Shown here piece after piece: positions 23,732 to 36,227 of a stretch of DNA of 64,000 nt. Where the stretch lies: positions 1-64,000 of the forward strand of contig JAPKBN010000004.1 in the NCBI GenBank assembly GCA_026421215.1. Direction: 5' to 3'. The position numbers were made by a program, and so were the translations under genes. This DNA is from Dehalococcoidia bacterium. Its GTDB lineage: Bacteria; Chloroflexota; Dehalococcoidia; Lucifugimonadales; Lucifugimonadaceae. The notes under the pieces are model-generated. The model made no database searches. It was not told the origin of the DNA and saw only the letters and a list, made by a program, of their open reading frames with translations. Each line of letters opens with the position of its first letter. Position 1 is the stretch's first letter.

Positions 23732-24763
23732 CTACCGTACCGGTTTAACGCAATCTCGGCGAACCGCTTCATCCAGAATCTGGAGCGCGTTCAACGCCGC
23801 CCCTTTTCGGAGGTTGTCGCACGCTATCCAGAGCGCTAGTCCGTTCGGGTGAGACGCGTCCTTCCGGATTCGTCCCACGAAGACATCGTCCTTTCCGGAT
23901 GCCTGAGCGGGCATAGGGTAGACGCTGGCCTGAGGCTCGTCCACCACCGTGATGCCGGGGAATTCAGACAACAGCCGGGTCGCTTCTTCGGGACTCATCG
24001 GACGTTTGAACTCCACCTGCACGGCCTCGCTGTGCGTAACTGGCACGGGTACCCGAACGCAAGTCGGAGATATCGCGATGTCGGCGTCGTGAAGGATCTT
24101 TCGCGTCTCGTTGATCATCTTGTGCTCTTCGCCCGTGTAACCGTCCTCGGCAAAATCATCTACCTGGGGCAGCACATTAAAGGCGATCTGGTGCGGGTAC
24201 TCCTTTGGATTCGTCGGCCGACCCGCTAGCACATCGGCTGTCTGTTCATGCAGTTCACGGACCGCTGCTGCGCCCGTACCGGACACGGCCTGGTACGTTG
24301 CAACCGTTACGCGTGTAATCTCCACAGACTGCCCAAGCGCTGCGAGCGCCATGGCGAGCGGGGTCGTCGTGCAATTAGGGATCGATACGATCCCCTGATG
24401 CCACTCGAGATCAGCGCCGTTTACCTCCGGCACCACAAGTGGGACTGCCGGATCCATACGGAATGCCGAGCCGTCGTCGATTACGAGCGCCCCACGTTTC
24501 ACGGCTTCAGGGGCGAGAGCACGGCTTACCTCAGCGCTCACAGATATAAACGCCACGTCCACGCCTTCAAACGCGCCTGGAGCTGCCTCGATTACGGTCA
24601 GCTCCGTGTCAAGATAGGGCAACTTCTTCCCGATTGATCGCGAAGACGCCATGAGGATGATGCGTTCCGCTGGGTACGCCCTGTCGGCAAGCAGTTCGAG
24701 TGCGATTGTACCCACGGCGCCCGTGGCGCCGACGATCGCGATGGTCAGATTACTGTCAGACAT
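23732..24763 (-). CDS. asd: Aspartate-semialdehyde dehydrogenase
   Basis: 343 aa. N-terminal NADP motif GATGAVG (about 12-18). The catalytic cysteine is in SIPNCTTTPLAM near residue 132, and the catalytic histidine region is near RVPVPVTHSEAVQVEF. It produces aspartate semialdehyde for lysine, DAP, threonine and methionine synthesis. It lies between dapB and dapA, with a 235-nt gap to dapB (24764-24998) in which I see no gene and which may hold its own promoter. Confidence 0.96.
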   Translation of the reverse strand: MSDSNLTIAIVGATGAVGTIALELLADRAYPAERIILMASSRSIGKKLPYLDTELTVIEAAPGAFEGVDVAFISVSAEVSRALAPEAVKRGALVIDDGSAFRMDPAVPLVVPEVNGADLEWHQGIVSIPNCTTTPLAMALAALGQSVEITRVTVATYQAVSGTGAAAVRELHEQTADVLAGRPTNPKEYPHQIAFNVLPQVDDFAEDGYTGEEHKMINETRKILHDADIAISPTCVRVPVPVTHSEAVQVEFKRPMSPEEATRLLSEFPGITVVDEPQASVYPMPAQASGKDDVFVGRIRKDASHPNGLALWIACDNLRKGAALNALQILDEAVRRDCVKPVR

Positions 24764-24998
24764 TTCTTCAACCGTTCTATGTTTTAGAGGTATGCAATTT
24801 TACAGGGCGGTGCGGCTAAAGCGCGCTTACTGGTGTACTTCTGTGCAGCGCTCGCGTATTCCTGAACAGGACTACGCGCGTGAAGAAGGGGACAGACATA
24901 GCGTTTCGCAGACTTTATTGAGCCGGTGGCCCGTTGGCTGAGTGGCCGCGGTTCACTGTTATCGATCGCTTCCAGAGTTTGGAGCGCAGCGTTCGCGG

Positions 24999-25817
24999 CT
25001 ACGGCTTAGCGGGGTCTCGCAAGCCCAACACCTGGTCGAGGCCAAGCATCAGACCCGTCAACGTCATGACACGCTTGATCGCCGCCAGCACCCCTGGCAT
25101 GTAGCAATCACGATTGATCGTATCGTGGATGATCGAGAGGGTTTGCCCGGATGTGCCCAACACGAGCTCATGCCTGGCCATGCGGCCTGGCATGCGCGCG
25201 CTGTGGACGTTCACGCCGCCCATAAGTCCGCCACGCACCCCATCCAGCGTCACCTTTTCGGGCTCGTTGTACGTGAAATCATTGTCACGTCCCGCCCGCG
25301 CGGCATCTGCAATAGATAGAGCAGTTCCGGAAGGTGAGTCGATCTTCGCTTCGTGATGGCTCTCAATAAGGTCCGCATACTGAAAATGTGGTCCCGCTAC
25401 TTCAGCCAGATACATCATCAGCACTGCCCCCAATGCAAAGTTTGATGCACTGATGATGCCGATGCCTTTTTCGGCCGCGATAGAACCGAAGCGCTCAAGC
25501 TCCCCTGGCGGTACGCCTGTTGATCCTGAGACCACGCGAACGCCGGCGCTAGTCGCAGCGGCCATCGTGTCGACAGCGCCAGCGCCGTTTGAGAAGTCCA
25601 CAACCACGTCTGTATCGGCCTTCGAAAGGAGATCGGCCAGCGTGGCTGCGAGCATTACCGGGCTGCCTCCGGGGACCGCTACGGTGTCTACCGAAGCGGC
25701 GCTGTCCGCGCCGCCGACCGCGATCGTGGCCGGATCAGCCTCGACCGCACCCAGGACTGTCTGTCCCATGCGGCCGAGGGCTCCGTTTACGGCAACTTTG
25801 ATCGTCTGGCCTGTCAT
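24999..25817 (-). CDS. dapB: 4-hydroxy-tetrahydrodipicolinate reductase
   Basis: 272 aa. GALGRMG (about 11-17) is the dinucleotide site. SASNFALGAVLMM and the family signature ESHHEAKIDSPSGTA with catalytic His and Lys are present. It reduces the DapA product in DAP/lysine synthesis. The start lies 9 nt after the pnp stop codon, so it is very probably co-transcribed with pnp. Confidence 0.96.
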   Translation of the reverse strand: MTGQTIKVAVNGALGRMGQTVLGAVEADPATIAVGGADSAASVDTVAVPGGSPVMLAATLADLLSKADTDVVVDFSNGAGAVDTMAAATSAGVRVVSGSTGVPPGELERFGSIAAEKGIGIISASNFALGAVLMMYLAEVAGPHFQYADLIESHHEAKIDSPSGTALSIADAARAGRDNDFTYNEPEKVTLDGVRGGLMGGVNVHSARMPGRMARHELVLGTSGQTLSIIHDTINRDCYMPGVLAAIKRVMTLTGLMLGLDQVLGLRDPAKP

Positions 25818-25826
25818 GTCCTGAAC

Positions 25827-28142
<2,316 letters not shown>

Positions 28143-28260
28143 GAACTGTCTAATCCCATCTTCTGGCCCAACTTCAGAATAATTTCTGCGGCGGGACCGG
28201 CCGGACTCTGAACCGGCTCCATGTGTTCGCCCGGGACAAATATACGTATCCGTCCCGGTT

Positions 28261-28290
28261 TTGGACTGTCCTGACGTCAGGACAGTCCAA
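28261..28290. promoter_or_regulatory. 30-bp perfect palindrome in the pnp leader
   Basis: A loopless perfect palindrome (half-site TTGGACTGTCCTGAC) lies between the rpsO terminator and pnp, about 119 nt before the pnp start. As RNA it makes a very stable hairpin in the place where E. coli has the RNase III site for PNPase autocontrol. As DNA it could bind a dimeric protein. Confidence 0.75.
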
Positions 28291-28328
28291 TAAAAAGCAC
28301 CCAACAAACTGACTGTTAGAGGGGTGCT
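28291..28328 (-). terminator. rpsO terminator
   Basis: AGCACCC (28322-28328 strand complement) pairs with GGGTGCT (28296-28302) around a 19-nt loop and is followed by TTTTTATT, directly after the rpsO stop codon. Read-through would be needed for pnp unless pnp has its own promoter. Confidence 0.8.
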
Positions 28329-28336
28329 ATCTGCGT

Positions 28337-28600
28337 TTACCTGCGCAGGCCGAGCTTTTCAATGATGGAGCGATAACGCCCCACGTCATTGCCGTTTAGA
28401 TAACCCAGGAGCCTTCGCCGTTGACCGACAAGCTTCAAGAGGCCACGTCGTGTCGAGTGGTCGTGCTTGTGCTCCCTGAGGTGTTCCGTTAGTTCGGTGA
28501 TCCGTCCCGTCAGGATCGCCACCTGGACTTCTACCGAGCCTTTGTCGGTATCGTGTCGTTGGTGTTCCTCGACTATCGCCGCTTTTGTCGCCTGGTCCAA
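28337..28600 (-). CDS. rpsO: 30S ribosomal protein S15
   Basis: 87 aa (89 is usual). The signature segment [39 protein letters not shown] is complete. It binds the 16S central domain. The start codon is TTG after AGGAG with 11-nt spacing. pnp follows. Confidence 0.96.
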   Translation of the reverse strand: MDQATKAAIVEEHQRHDTDKGSVEVQVAILTGRITELTEHLREHKHDHSTRRGLLKLVGQRRRLLGYLNGNDVGRYRSIIEKLGLRR

Positions 28601-28744
28601 GTGGTGGGTATCTCCTAGAAATTACGCAATTCGAATACCGAATAGCTCTTTATACGGGACGCTTCGCTGGACGCCTGACCTTTTCGGGCGCTAATTAAGA
28701 TGGAAAGCAGTGTGGCGTGATCCACCATGCGCGAAGGCTAAGAA

Positions 28745-28750
28745 AGTATA
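28745..28750 (-). promoter_or_regulatory. Possible -10 box for rpsO
   Basis: TATACT on the minus strand, about 145 nt before rpsO, with a weak -35. The rest of 28601-28990 contains no gene I can support on either strand. Confidence 0.35.
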
Positions 28751-28992
28751 GCATGCGGGGCACTACGATCACTCTAACGTAAAACACGTTGACGATTCGT
28801 GAGAGCCTTTGGAAACGGCCCTGATGGTATTGCCGAAGCCATGAAGTTGTGTTGGGTGTGTTCAAGACTCAAATGGACGCGGGCGAATCACGCAACTGGA
28901 TTTGGTCCAACGTTTGCCGTGTAAAAGCTGCAAGATCTTCACTTAAGCAGTATCCATTCCTGAACGGGGCGGCTCGACACTCTAAATCTACC

Positions 28993-29020
28993 TTGACACC
29001 CGCGAAGTGCCTGAGATAAT
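28993..29020 (+). promoter_or_regulatory. Strong promoter of the collagen-like lipoprotein
   Basis: TTGACA (28993-28998), a 16-bp spacer and GATAAT (29015-29020), giving a leader of about 145 nt before the GGAGG-preceded ATG. Confidence 0.85.
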
Positions 29021-29173
29021 GTTTGGCGAGCGCTCGCGAGGGCTAGAGTCTCGCGTCCAAGCGCAAAATTTTTCTAGTGTGGTCGGCCTCAAGACCCGCC
29101 GTTCCAAAAAAGAAGAATGGCGTACCCGTTCGGGCTAGCGCCGAAACACCATCAAGGATGGAGGACGGGCTCA

Positions 29174-29830
29174 ATGAATTTACTCAAACGCGGAAGAGGA
29201 AGACTAATCTTCCTTATGCTTTCGTCGGTTGCCGTTGTGGCGCTTGCCGCTTGCGCGGGTGACTCTGGCGCTCAAGGACTGCAAGGTCCTGCGGGAGAAC
29301 CCGGGTTCCCTGGTAACGCAGGCCTATCTGGTGCACCAGGACTTCCTGGCGCAGCCGGTAATCCTGGTAACTCTGGCGCACCTGGCGAACCCGGCGCACC
29401 TGGCGAACCCGGCGCACCTGGCGCACCTGGTAATGCGGGCGCAAATGGTGCTAACGGAGCACAGGGCATAGCCGGACCCGCCGGACCCACCGGTAGTGAT
29501 GGTGCTAACGCCAACAACACGTCGCTGATCGTTGTCGGCGGATTCGTAGAGTTGAAGGCGCTCACCGATACCACAGCCGATGTTATCGGCGCAGGGTTCC
29601 TCGGCACAGAAGTGGTCACCCTCCGTGTAACCACGGTCGGGGCTGATGGTCGCTTCGGCACCGTCGTTCTGGGCGAAGTGACCGCAAACGGTGCGGGTGC
29701 ATTCTCGACCTCCGTTGACCTTACGGCATCGGCGTTCTCCGCCGGTTCGGTTCACACCCTTGACGCAATGGGTGAGGACAACAATGCGGCCGGAGCTTTC
29801 GCTATCGTAGACAAGGTAGCGACCGACTAA
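29174..29830 (+). CDS. Collagen-like lipoprotein
   Basis: 218 aa from the ATG 9 nt after GGAGG. A longer frame from 29117 is not supported by a ribosome site. Residues 1-26 form a lipoprotein signal with KRGRGR, a hydrophobic core and lipobox LAAC, so Cys27 would be lipidated. Residues 32-112 are 27 uninterrupted Gly-X-Y triplets rich in GAP, GEP and GNP, a collagen-like triple-helix region. Residues 113-218 are a beta-rich domain without a named match. This predicts a trimeric stalked protein anchored to the membrane exterior. It has its own promoter and terminator. Confidence 0.88.
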   Translation: MNLLKRGRGRLIFLMLSSVAVVALAACAGDSGAQGLQGPAGEPGFPGNAGLSGAPGLPGAAGNPGNSGAPGEPGAPGEPGAPGAPGNAGANGANGAQGIAGPAGPTGSDGANANNTSLIVVGGFVELKALTDTTADVIGAGFLGTEVVTLRVTTVGADGRFGTVVLGEVTANGAGAFSTSVDLTASAFSAGSVHTLDAMGEDNNAAGAFAIVDKVATD

Positions 29831-29856
29831 CTCTGGACTTAAGCAAAGACCTTAAA

Positions 29857-29886
29857 CAGGCCCCGGCATCTGCCGGGGCCTGTTTT
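29857..29886 (+). terminator. Terminator of the collagen-like gene
   Basis: A perfect 12-bp stem (CAGGCCCCGGCA and complement, 2-nt loop) followed by TTTT. The following gap (29887-30207) contains an eight-C run near 30036 and no recognisable gene. Confidence 0.92.
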
Positions 29887-30207
29887 GCGTTCAGGCAGAA
29901 ACGCCGAGCACTGGCATCCGGGTCTGGCGCGCTCCCGGGAGCCAGACTCGTATGCATCCTGGCCTGACGTGGATCCAACTAGGGCTCAATATCGGCGGTG
30001 GTGTCTGGTGTGGGACCGACTTTTGCATGAACGCCCCCCCCCGGTAGACTGAGCTCTACATCTAAAAGATGTCACATGGCCCGGTCACATAACGCGATGG
30101 TGTCTGGGAGTGACGGGACAGCGCAAATGCCTAGTCAAATGGTGATGGCATGCTGTCACGACAGCGCCTCCTCAGAGGGCGGGAACACTACCTGTGACGC
30201 CGGTATA

Positions 30208-31482
30208 TCAGGCGCTCTTGGATGCGCCCGTCTCTCGGATAACCCTTACCTGCCGGATACGACGACCAGTTGTCGACTCCACTGTCATCACCAGATTGGC
30301 CACGGACACACGGTCTCCGACGACAGGCATGCGGCCAAGTTCGAGATAGATCAATCCACCAACAGTATCGAAGCCATCGCCTTCGATATCGGTATCGAAC
30401 GTCTCGTTCAACGAAATTAACGTCAACCGCGCGTCTACCAACGACTCGTCGTTGTTGACCTTCTGAAGCTCCGGCTCTTCCTGGTCGAACTCATCCTCGA
30501 GCTCGCCCACAATCTCCTCTACGAGATCCTCGTGCGTCACCAGCCCTGACACTCCGCCGTATTCGTCCACGACGATCGCCACGTTAACTCGATTGCGCTG
30601 AAACTCTTGCAAAAGGTGTTCGAGGAACTGAGATTCTGGGACGAAAATTGCGGGTCTGACCAGATCAAGGATGCTTTCATTGCTGTCAGGCTCAGCGAGC
30701 TGTGCTCTCAGCAAATCGCGTGCGAAAACTATTCCAAGGACGTCATCAATCCGGCCCTGGTATACCGGAATCTTTGAATAACCAGCACTGATCATGAGAT
30801 CAGCGACTTTACGGCGGGTCGCCTCCGCCTCCGCAACAACCATGTCCACCCGTGGACGCATGATCTCTCGGACGCGTGTAGTGTCCAGGTCTAGTACGCC
30901 TCGGATCATCCTCAACTCTTCCACGTCCGTAGCCACACCGGCCGCCTCAAGGAGGTCCAGATTTTGCTCGAACGCCACCGTGACCACGTCTTCTGACTTG
31001 TCGATAAACCCAACCGGACCTGAAATTCTCAGGAGCAACGAACTCAAACCACGAATGCGCGTTATCGTTTCAAAAAATCTCTCGATAGGCCGAACTGCTC
31101 TTTCGATACTGCTGCGGTCGGCGAACCGCATGGCGCCGGAGAGAATGTGGATTGTGGCGAGGCCGCTGGCGATACCACCGGCTACGATCACCCCGCGTTG
31201 CATCTCCGTAAATACGGTCCCCCCAAGCGCCACGAACAACGCGGCCGCAGACACGACGAGTGATAGGTACACGACCGCACGTGACGCGACCGGCACAGCC
31301 GCGTTATATGGAGTAACGCGACCGTTACCGCCGTTCCCGGCGTTTTCGCCCTCAACCGGAGTTCTCAACAGACGGATGCCCGGAGCACGTCTGGCGGCCA
31401 CTCCAGCGACCAGAGAAGCGACGATATATACCGCAATAGCGATGCCGAACACCACCCATCCGATCAATGTTTCGTCACTCAT
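30208..31482 (-). CDS. CorC/HlyC-family protein (CNNM-like membrane domain plus CBS pair)
   Basis: 424 aa from the ATG preceded by AGGA. A longer frame adds 13 residues. One or two hydrophobic helices lie near residues 5-30 and 65-115. A tandem CBS module follows (REIMRPRVDMVVAEA to VARDLLRAQL, and VPESQFLEHLLQEFQRNRVNVAIVVDEYGGVSGLVT with EDLVEEIVGEL), then the CorC_HlyC C-terminal domain. Family members act in Mg/Co efflux or as membrane-associated regulators. The hemolysin label is historic. The membrane domain is shorter than canonical DUF21. Confidence 0.82.
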   Translation of the reverse strand: MSDETLIGWVVFGIAIAVYIVASLVAGVAARRAPGIRLLRTPVEGENAGNGGNGRVTPYNAAVPVASRAVVYLSLVVSAAALFVALGGTVFTEMQRGVIVAGGIASGLATIHILSGAMRFADRSSIERAVRPIERFFETITRIRGLSSLLLRISGPVGFIDKSEDVVTVAFEQNLDLLEAAGVATDVEELRMIRGVLDLDTTRVREIMRPRVDMVVAEAEATRRKVADLMISAGYSKIPVYQGRIDDVLGIVFARDLLRAQLAEPDSNESILDLVRPAIFVPESQFLEHLLQEFQRNRVNVAIVVDEYGGVSGLVTHEDLVEEIVGELEDEFDQEEPELQKVNNDESLVDARLTLISLNETFDTDIEGDGFDTVGGLIYLELGRMPVVGDRVSVANLVMTVESTTGRRIRQVRVIRETGASKSA

Positions 31483-31740
31483 CGGCCTGTTCCTGTAGAG
31501 CAGTCGCCCGGTCGCAGGCAATTCCGCCTCAAGCTCGTACTGGAAGGTTCATCCTCGCAGACTGTACCGTTCTTCACGCCGGAAATATGTCCGTGCACTA
31601 TCGCGGTTCCTGGTCGTCTATTACGGCTTCTATCGCCGGGGTCTTCGCAATGACTCATGTCCTGTTTTCTGGGCTCCTGGGTTGATCTGAATTCGTCTGA
31701 TTGGTGAATCAAGCAGATCGATCAACTAGTCACCGCCTCC

Positions 31741-33123
31741 TTAACTCGAACTCGAATCCGGGTCTGCAATAGATCGTGCCGGCACCCCAGCGACACGTGC
31801 CCCGGCCGGCACGTCATGCGTCACTACTGAACCCGCTCCTGTACTTGCTCCGGATCCTATCGATACCGGCGCCACAAGCATGGAACCGGAGCCTATGAAT
31901 GCATTCTCGCCAATGAACGTCTGGTGTTTTGCATCACCATCGTAATTGCAGGTAACCGTTCCCGCACCAATGTTTGCACCGGCTCCTACCGTCGTATCTC
32001 CCACATAGCTGAAGTGACCGATCTTAGCGCCGGGGCCTATCACGCTGTCTTTTACCTCTGCGTAATTACCGATATGTGCGTCCGGCCCGATCACCGAACC
32101 GGGCCGCAGATGACTGAACGGGCCGACGGTCGCCCTCTCACCTATATGAGCTGACTCGGCATGAGAGGAAATAATGACCGCCCCGTCGTCCACCGTGGTG
32201 TCCTTCAGGACCGTGCCCGGACCGATAACGGCATCGATGCCGATCTGAGTTTCACCGAGCAAGTGACTTCCGGGGTTTATGGTCGTGTCCCGCCCGACGG
32301 TCACGCCTGAATCTATATAAGTGGTGTCGGGGTCGATCATCGTCACCCCTTCAAGCATCCAGTGTCGCAGAATCCTGGCCCGCATCACCGCTTCTGCGGC
32401 AGCGAGCTCCGTAAGATCGTTAATACCGGCAACTTCTGAAAGGTCGGATACCAGAACCGCTTCAACCGGCGCGCCGGTTTGCACCGCAGTGGATACGACG
32501 TCTGTAATGTAAATTTCGCCCGTTCCTGACGGTTGCAGACTCTCAAGCAAGCTCCATGCAAGGGCGGTATCCATGCAGTAGTAACCGGCATTGAACTCGT
32601 CGATGGTGAGGGTTACTTCATCGGCATCTGCCTCTTCCACGATCTCAATCACGTGATCATCCGAGTCACGTATGACTCTCCCGAACCCTGCCGGCACTTC
32701 GCCTCTCCCAGTCAATAGCGTGATCGATGCGTCCAGGTCGGTGTGAGTGGTGAGCATCGATCGAACAGTATCAGCCGTGATGAGCGGCATATCTGCGTTG
32801 GCTACGAGGATGTGTGTCGACTGGCTCGCCGCGTCTGAGGCCGAGAGCAGGGCGTGTCCTGTCCCTCTTGGTTCGGTCTGTATGGCGACGGATACACCCT
32901 CGCCGATGTCTCCATCGACTATCTCAAGTAGTTGAGGATTGGATGCGAGCAGCGGCGACGCTACGATTACAACGCGCTCGATACCAGCTTCGCGCAGTGT
33001 GCGAACCGTCTGTTCGATCAGCGTACGACCGCACAGCGCGTGCAGCGGCTTTGGGGTGGAAGATCGCATCCGGGAGCCGATACCGGCCGCCAGGATTACG
33101 CCCACCCATAAATTACTTTTCAT
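31741..33123 (-). CDS. glmU: Bifunctional UDP-N-acetylglucosamine pyrophosphorylase / glucosamine-1-phosphate N-acetyltransferase
   Basis: 460 aa from the ATG giving MKSNLWVGVILAAG. An upstream extension to 33174 has no support. The N-terminal Rossmann-like pyrophosphorylase has the LAAGIGSRM motif near 11-19. The C-terminal left-handed beta-helix has many hexapeptide repeats and the acetyl-CoA site with GNYAEVKDS and NYDGDAKHQT. It makes UDP-GlcNAc for cell-wall and glycan synthesis. No glmS is adjacent. Confidence 0.95.
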   Translation of the reverse strand: MKSNLWVGVILAAGIGSRMRSSTPKPLHALCGRTLIEQTVRTLREAGIERVVIVASPLLASNPQLLEIVDGDIGEGVSVAIQTEPRGTGHALLSASDAASQSTHILVANADMPLITADTVRSMLTTHTDLDASITLLTGRGEVPAGFGRVIRDSDDHVIEIVEEADADEVTLTIDEFNAGYYCMDTALAWSLLESLQPSGTGEIYITDVVSTAVQTGAPVEAVLVSDLSEVAGINDLTELAAAEAVMRARILRHWMLEGVTMIDPDTTYIDSGVTVGRDTTINPGSHLLGETQIGIDAVIGPGTVLKDTTVDDGAVIISSHAESAHIGERATVGPFSHLRPGSVIGPDAHIGNYAEVKDSVIGPGAKIGHFSYVGDTTVGAGANIGAGTVTCNYDGDAKHQTFIGENAFIGSGSMLVAPVSIGSGASTGAGSVVTHDVPAGARVAGVPARSIADPDSSSS

Positions 33124-33378
33124 GTGACAGCCGGGGAGTGCGCAGAACTTGAAAAGGGATAAAAAAACAGACAAGCCACCCGGGCGTCGAGATTCGACGC
33201 AAATGATGACTCATGTGAACGGACCGATATCTTGTGGCGCACTATTGACCAGTTCGGTCACAATCATGGTATGAGGCCGGTTTGTATCAGGTCAAGGCAA
33301 ACGATATCCGGCGATGACGTTGTTTTTGGTGCGCCCAACGCAATCAAAACCCGGATTCCGTTGCTATACTCTTCTGTT

Positions 33379-33466
<88 letters not shown>

Positions 33467-33534
33467 CTCGTACTCGTTTTTGCATCTGGTAGTGTTTTGC
33501 ATGGACGGGGATGAATGGCGTCCGGTATTTTTGC

Positions 33535-33624
<90 letters not shown>

Positions 33625-33905
33625 TACCGGTATCTCGTCAAATGAAGTGATGAGCCAGTTTCCCGCATACTCGCGGTACGAGACCCGCGCAGCCGCGTGG
33701 AGCGGAGCTCTTGTGCCCACAGGATCGTGTCTCGTTGACGCAGTTGCTCCTGCCGATTTTCGGTGGACGTGATTTATGGTTGACCATGTCTGTGGTGTGA
33801 GCCAGTCCAGGATAAAAATTCTCCCGGCACATGATGTATATTGCCTTTTCTCAAAATGGCAGGACGCTAACGGCAGCGCAACAAAATAATACAGTTAGGT
33901 AGAAA

Positions 33906-36173
33906 TTGGCCAACGCGAATTCAGAAACTACTGCTAAGGCAAATCCCATGCCGGTTACAGACGTTGTCATCGTCGAGTCGCCCGCAAAGGCTAGGACGAT
34001 CGGTCGATTCCTGGGATCTGAATACGATGTGATCGCAACTAAGGGTCACATGCGAGGATTATCCTCAAAGGGGATGAACGTCGACATTGAGAATGATTTC
34101 GAGCCCACGTATTCATTAGAGCGTGGATCGGGTGTGGTTCTCACCGAAATAAAGAAAAAAGTGCGTCTTGCTGACATTGTTTACCTGGCAACCGACCCGG
34201 ACAGGGAAGGTGAGGCAATCGCATGGCATCTGCTAGAGGCGCTTGGCCCAAAGGCATTGGCGGGCAAGGAAGTGCGGCGGGTTGTCTTTCACGAGATTAC
34301 GCGTTCCGCTGTTGACGAGGCGTTCGCCGACCATGGTGTTCTTGACATGGACTTGGTCAACGCTCAACAAGCTCGTCGTATTTTAGATCGCGTAGTTGGG
34401 TACAAAATTTCTCCGGTGTTATGGAGCAAGGTCCGACGAGGCCTCTCCGCAGGACGGGTTCAGTCGGTCGCACTTCGCTTGACCGTCGATCGTGAACGGG
34501 AGATTGAGGCGTTTAATCCGGTTGAGTACTGGTCCGTCCTCACACGTCTTGCGAAGTCTGTCGATGCCAGTCTGAAGTTCAGGGCGACTCTGCATGCTAT
34601 CGACGGCAAGGGTGGGGATGCCAAATCGGACAGATATCTAGTTAATAATCAAGAAGAGTCAGCAAAACTCGTCGCTGATCTTGAGGCGTCTGCATACCAG
34701 GTCACGAAAGTCGTCAAGCGCGAGACAAAATCTCGCCCTACTGCCCCGTTCACCACAAGCAGTCTTCAGCAAGAAGCTGCGCGCCGATTGCGCTTTGGTG
34801 CTACGCGAACTATGCGAGCGGCTCAGGGATTGTACGAAGGGATTCAACTCGGCTCGGGTGATCCGGTCGGCTTGATCACTTACATGCGGACCGACTCGAC
34901 GAACCTTGCAACCACCGCGGTCGCTGAGATTGGTGATTTCATCAAGAATAAATACGGCGCCGACTACTTTGGAAGGCCACGCGTCTATCGGACACGCAGC
35001 AAGAATGCCCAGGAGGCTCACGAAGCTATCCGGGCGACTTCCGTAATGCGAACTCCCGAGAGCATTGGGACGCACCTAACCTCAGATCAGCGTTCACTGT
35101 ACGATTTGATATGGAAGCGGATGGTCGCGAGTCAGATGACTGATTCGATCTCCGATGCCACTACGGTCGATATTGAAGCCACTGGCGGCCCGTCAGGGAC
35201 TTCCTACACACTCCGCGCAACGGGTTCAGTCCTGAAGTTCCAGGGGTTCCGGGCGGTTTATGTAGAGGCGAGAGATACGATTAGCGACTCAGATGACTCT
35301 GAAGAGAACGTATCTGATACTTCAAGATCGCTTGTCCCGTTGGATGAAGGCGAGGCAGTCAACCTGGACGAGTTGAAGTCGGAACAGAAGTTCACCCGAC
35401 CGCCGGCCCGTTATTCGGAAGCCATGCTGATCCGAACCCTGGAAGAAAACGGTATTGGTAGGCCTAGTACGTTTGCCGGCATTGTTTCCACAATTGAGAA
35501 AAGGGTTTATGTAGAGCGTGAAGGAACTCGGTTCAAGCCAACAATGCTGGGCATCGTTGTAAATGACTATCTAGTCCAGTGGTTCCCGGACATCATGGAC
35601 ACTGGGTTTACCGCTTCGATGGAAGAAAAACTTGATGAAGTTTCCAGGGGTGACATCGAGTGGATCCCAATGCTCCATGAGTTTTACGATCCTTTCGATG
35701 AAACGTGCAGTGAGGCCAAAGAGAAATCAGAAAGGGTCCCTCGTTCTCTACTTGAAAGACCAACTGGTGAAATGTGCCCGACGTGCGCTTCAGATGGCAA
35801 GGAAAGCCCTCTGGTCATCCGGATCGGAAAGAATGGCGAATTCATTGGCTGCTCAACTTTCCCTGCCTGCAAACACACGTCCAACATTCGCGTTGAGACC
35901 GGCGTTAAATGCCCCGAAACCGGAGGAGAGTTGCTCGAGCGAAAACAGCCAGGGCGTAGTCGTCCGTTCTACGGCTGTGAGCATTACCCTGATTGCAAAT
36001 TTTCTACCAATGATCGGCCGCTTAAAGAGCCCTGCCCTGAGTGCGGGGGCTTGCTTGTTGCCCGTGGACGAAACGGCGCAAAGTGTGTCACCACGGAAGA
36101 CTACGATGGACCTGCCCCGGAGGCGGTGTCGGATGGTGAGTCAGAAGGCGCATCCGTCTCGGTCGTGGCTTGA
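33906..36173 (+). CDS. topA: DNA topoisomerase I
   Basis: 755 aa. Toprim domain at the N-terminus (VIVESPAKARTIGRFLG and DPDREGEAIAWHL). The catalytic Tyr is at about residue 326 in LITYMRTDS. Three C-terminal zinc-ribbon segments begin CPTCASDG, CPETGGEL and CPECGGLL, the first two closing with C. It relaxes negative supercoils. The start is taken as TTG (33906). An ATG 42 nt later, preceded by AAGG, is an equal alternative. It is followed after 54 nt by a Xer recombinase. Confidence 0.96.
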   Translation: MANANSETTAKANPMPVTDVVIVESPAKARTIGRFLGSEYDVIATKGHMRGLSSKGMNVDIENDFEPTYSLERGSGVVLTEIKKKVRLADIVYLATDPDREGEAIAWHLLEALGPKALAGKEVRRVVFHEITRSAVDEAFADHGVLDMDLVNAQQARRILDRVVGYKISPVLWSKVRRGLSAGRVQSVALRLTVDREREIEAFNPVEYWSVLTRLAKSVDASLKFRATLHAIDGKGGDAKSDRYLVNNQEESAKLVADLEASAYQVTKVVKRETKSRPTAPFTTSSLQQEAARRLRFGATRTMRAAQGLYEGIQLGSGDPVGLITYMRTDSTNLATTAVAEIGDFIKNKYGADYFGRPRVYRTRSKNAQEAHEAIRATSVMRTPESIGTHLTSDQRSLYDLIWKRMVASQMTDSISDATTVDIEATGGPSGTSYTLRATGSVLKFQGFRAVYVEARDTISDSDDSEENVSDTSRSLVPLDEGEAVNLDELKSEQKFTRPPARYSEAMLIRTLEENGIGRPSTFAGIVSTIEKRVYVEREGTRFKPTMLGIVVNDYLVQWFPDIMDTGFTASMEEKLDEVSRGDIEWIPMLHEFYDPFDETCSEAKEKSERVPRSLLERPTGEMCPTCASDGKESPLVIRIGKNGEFIGCSTFPACKHTSNIRVETGVKCPETGGELLERKQPGRSRPFYGCEHYPDCKFSTNDRPLKEPCPECGGLLVARGRNGAKCVTTEDYDGPAPEAVSDGESEGASVSVVA

Positions 36174-36227
36174 TAACTCCGGTTTGTCGAGAGCTCGAAT
36201 TAACGGCTTTCTAACAGGAACAGCGCG

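Noticed and set aside
24764-24998. Possible small gene between asd and dapB
   Set aside because: No frame with a ribosome site or recognisable sequence. Treated as a promoter/leader region.
29268-29510. Repeated GGCGCACCTGGC-type DNA considered as a non-coding repeat
   Set aside because: Periodicity is 9 nt and codes for perfect Gly-X-Y triplets behind a signal peptide.
30034-30043. Run of eight C
   Set aside because: An isolated homopolymer in non-coding DNA, with no gene whose frame it could switch.
30794-31498. Long plus-strand open frame (234 codons) opposite the CorC-like gene
   Set aside because: It is antisense to a conserved family, has Ser/Thr/Arg-rich random composition and no ribosome site.
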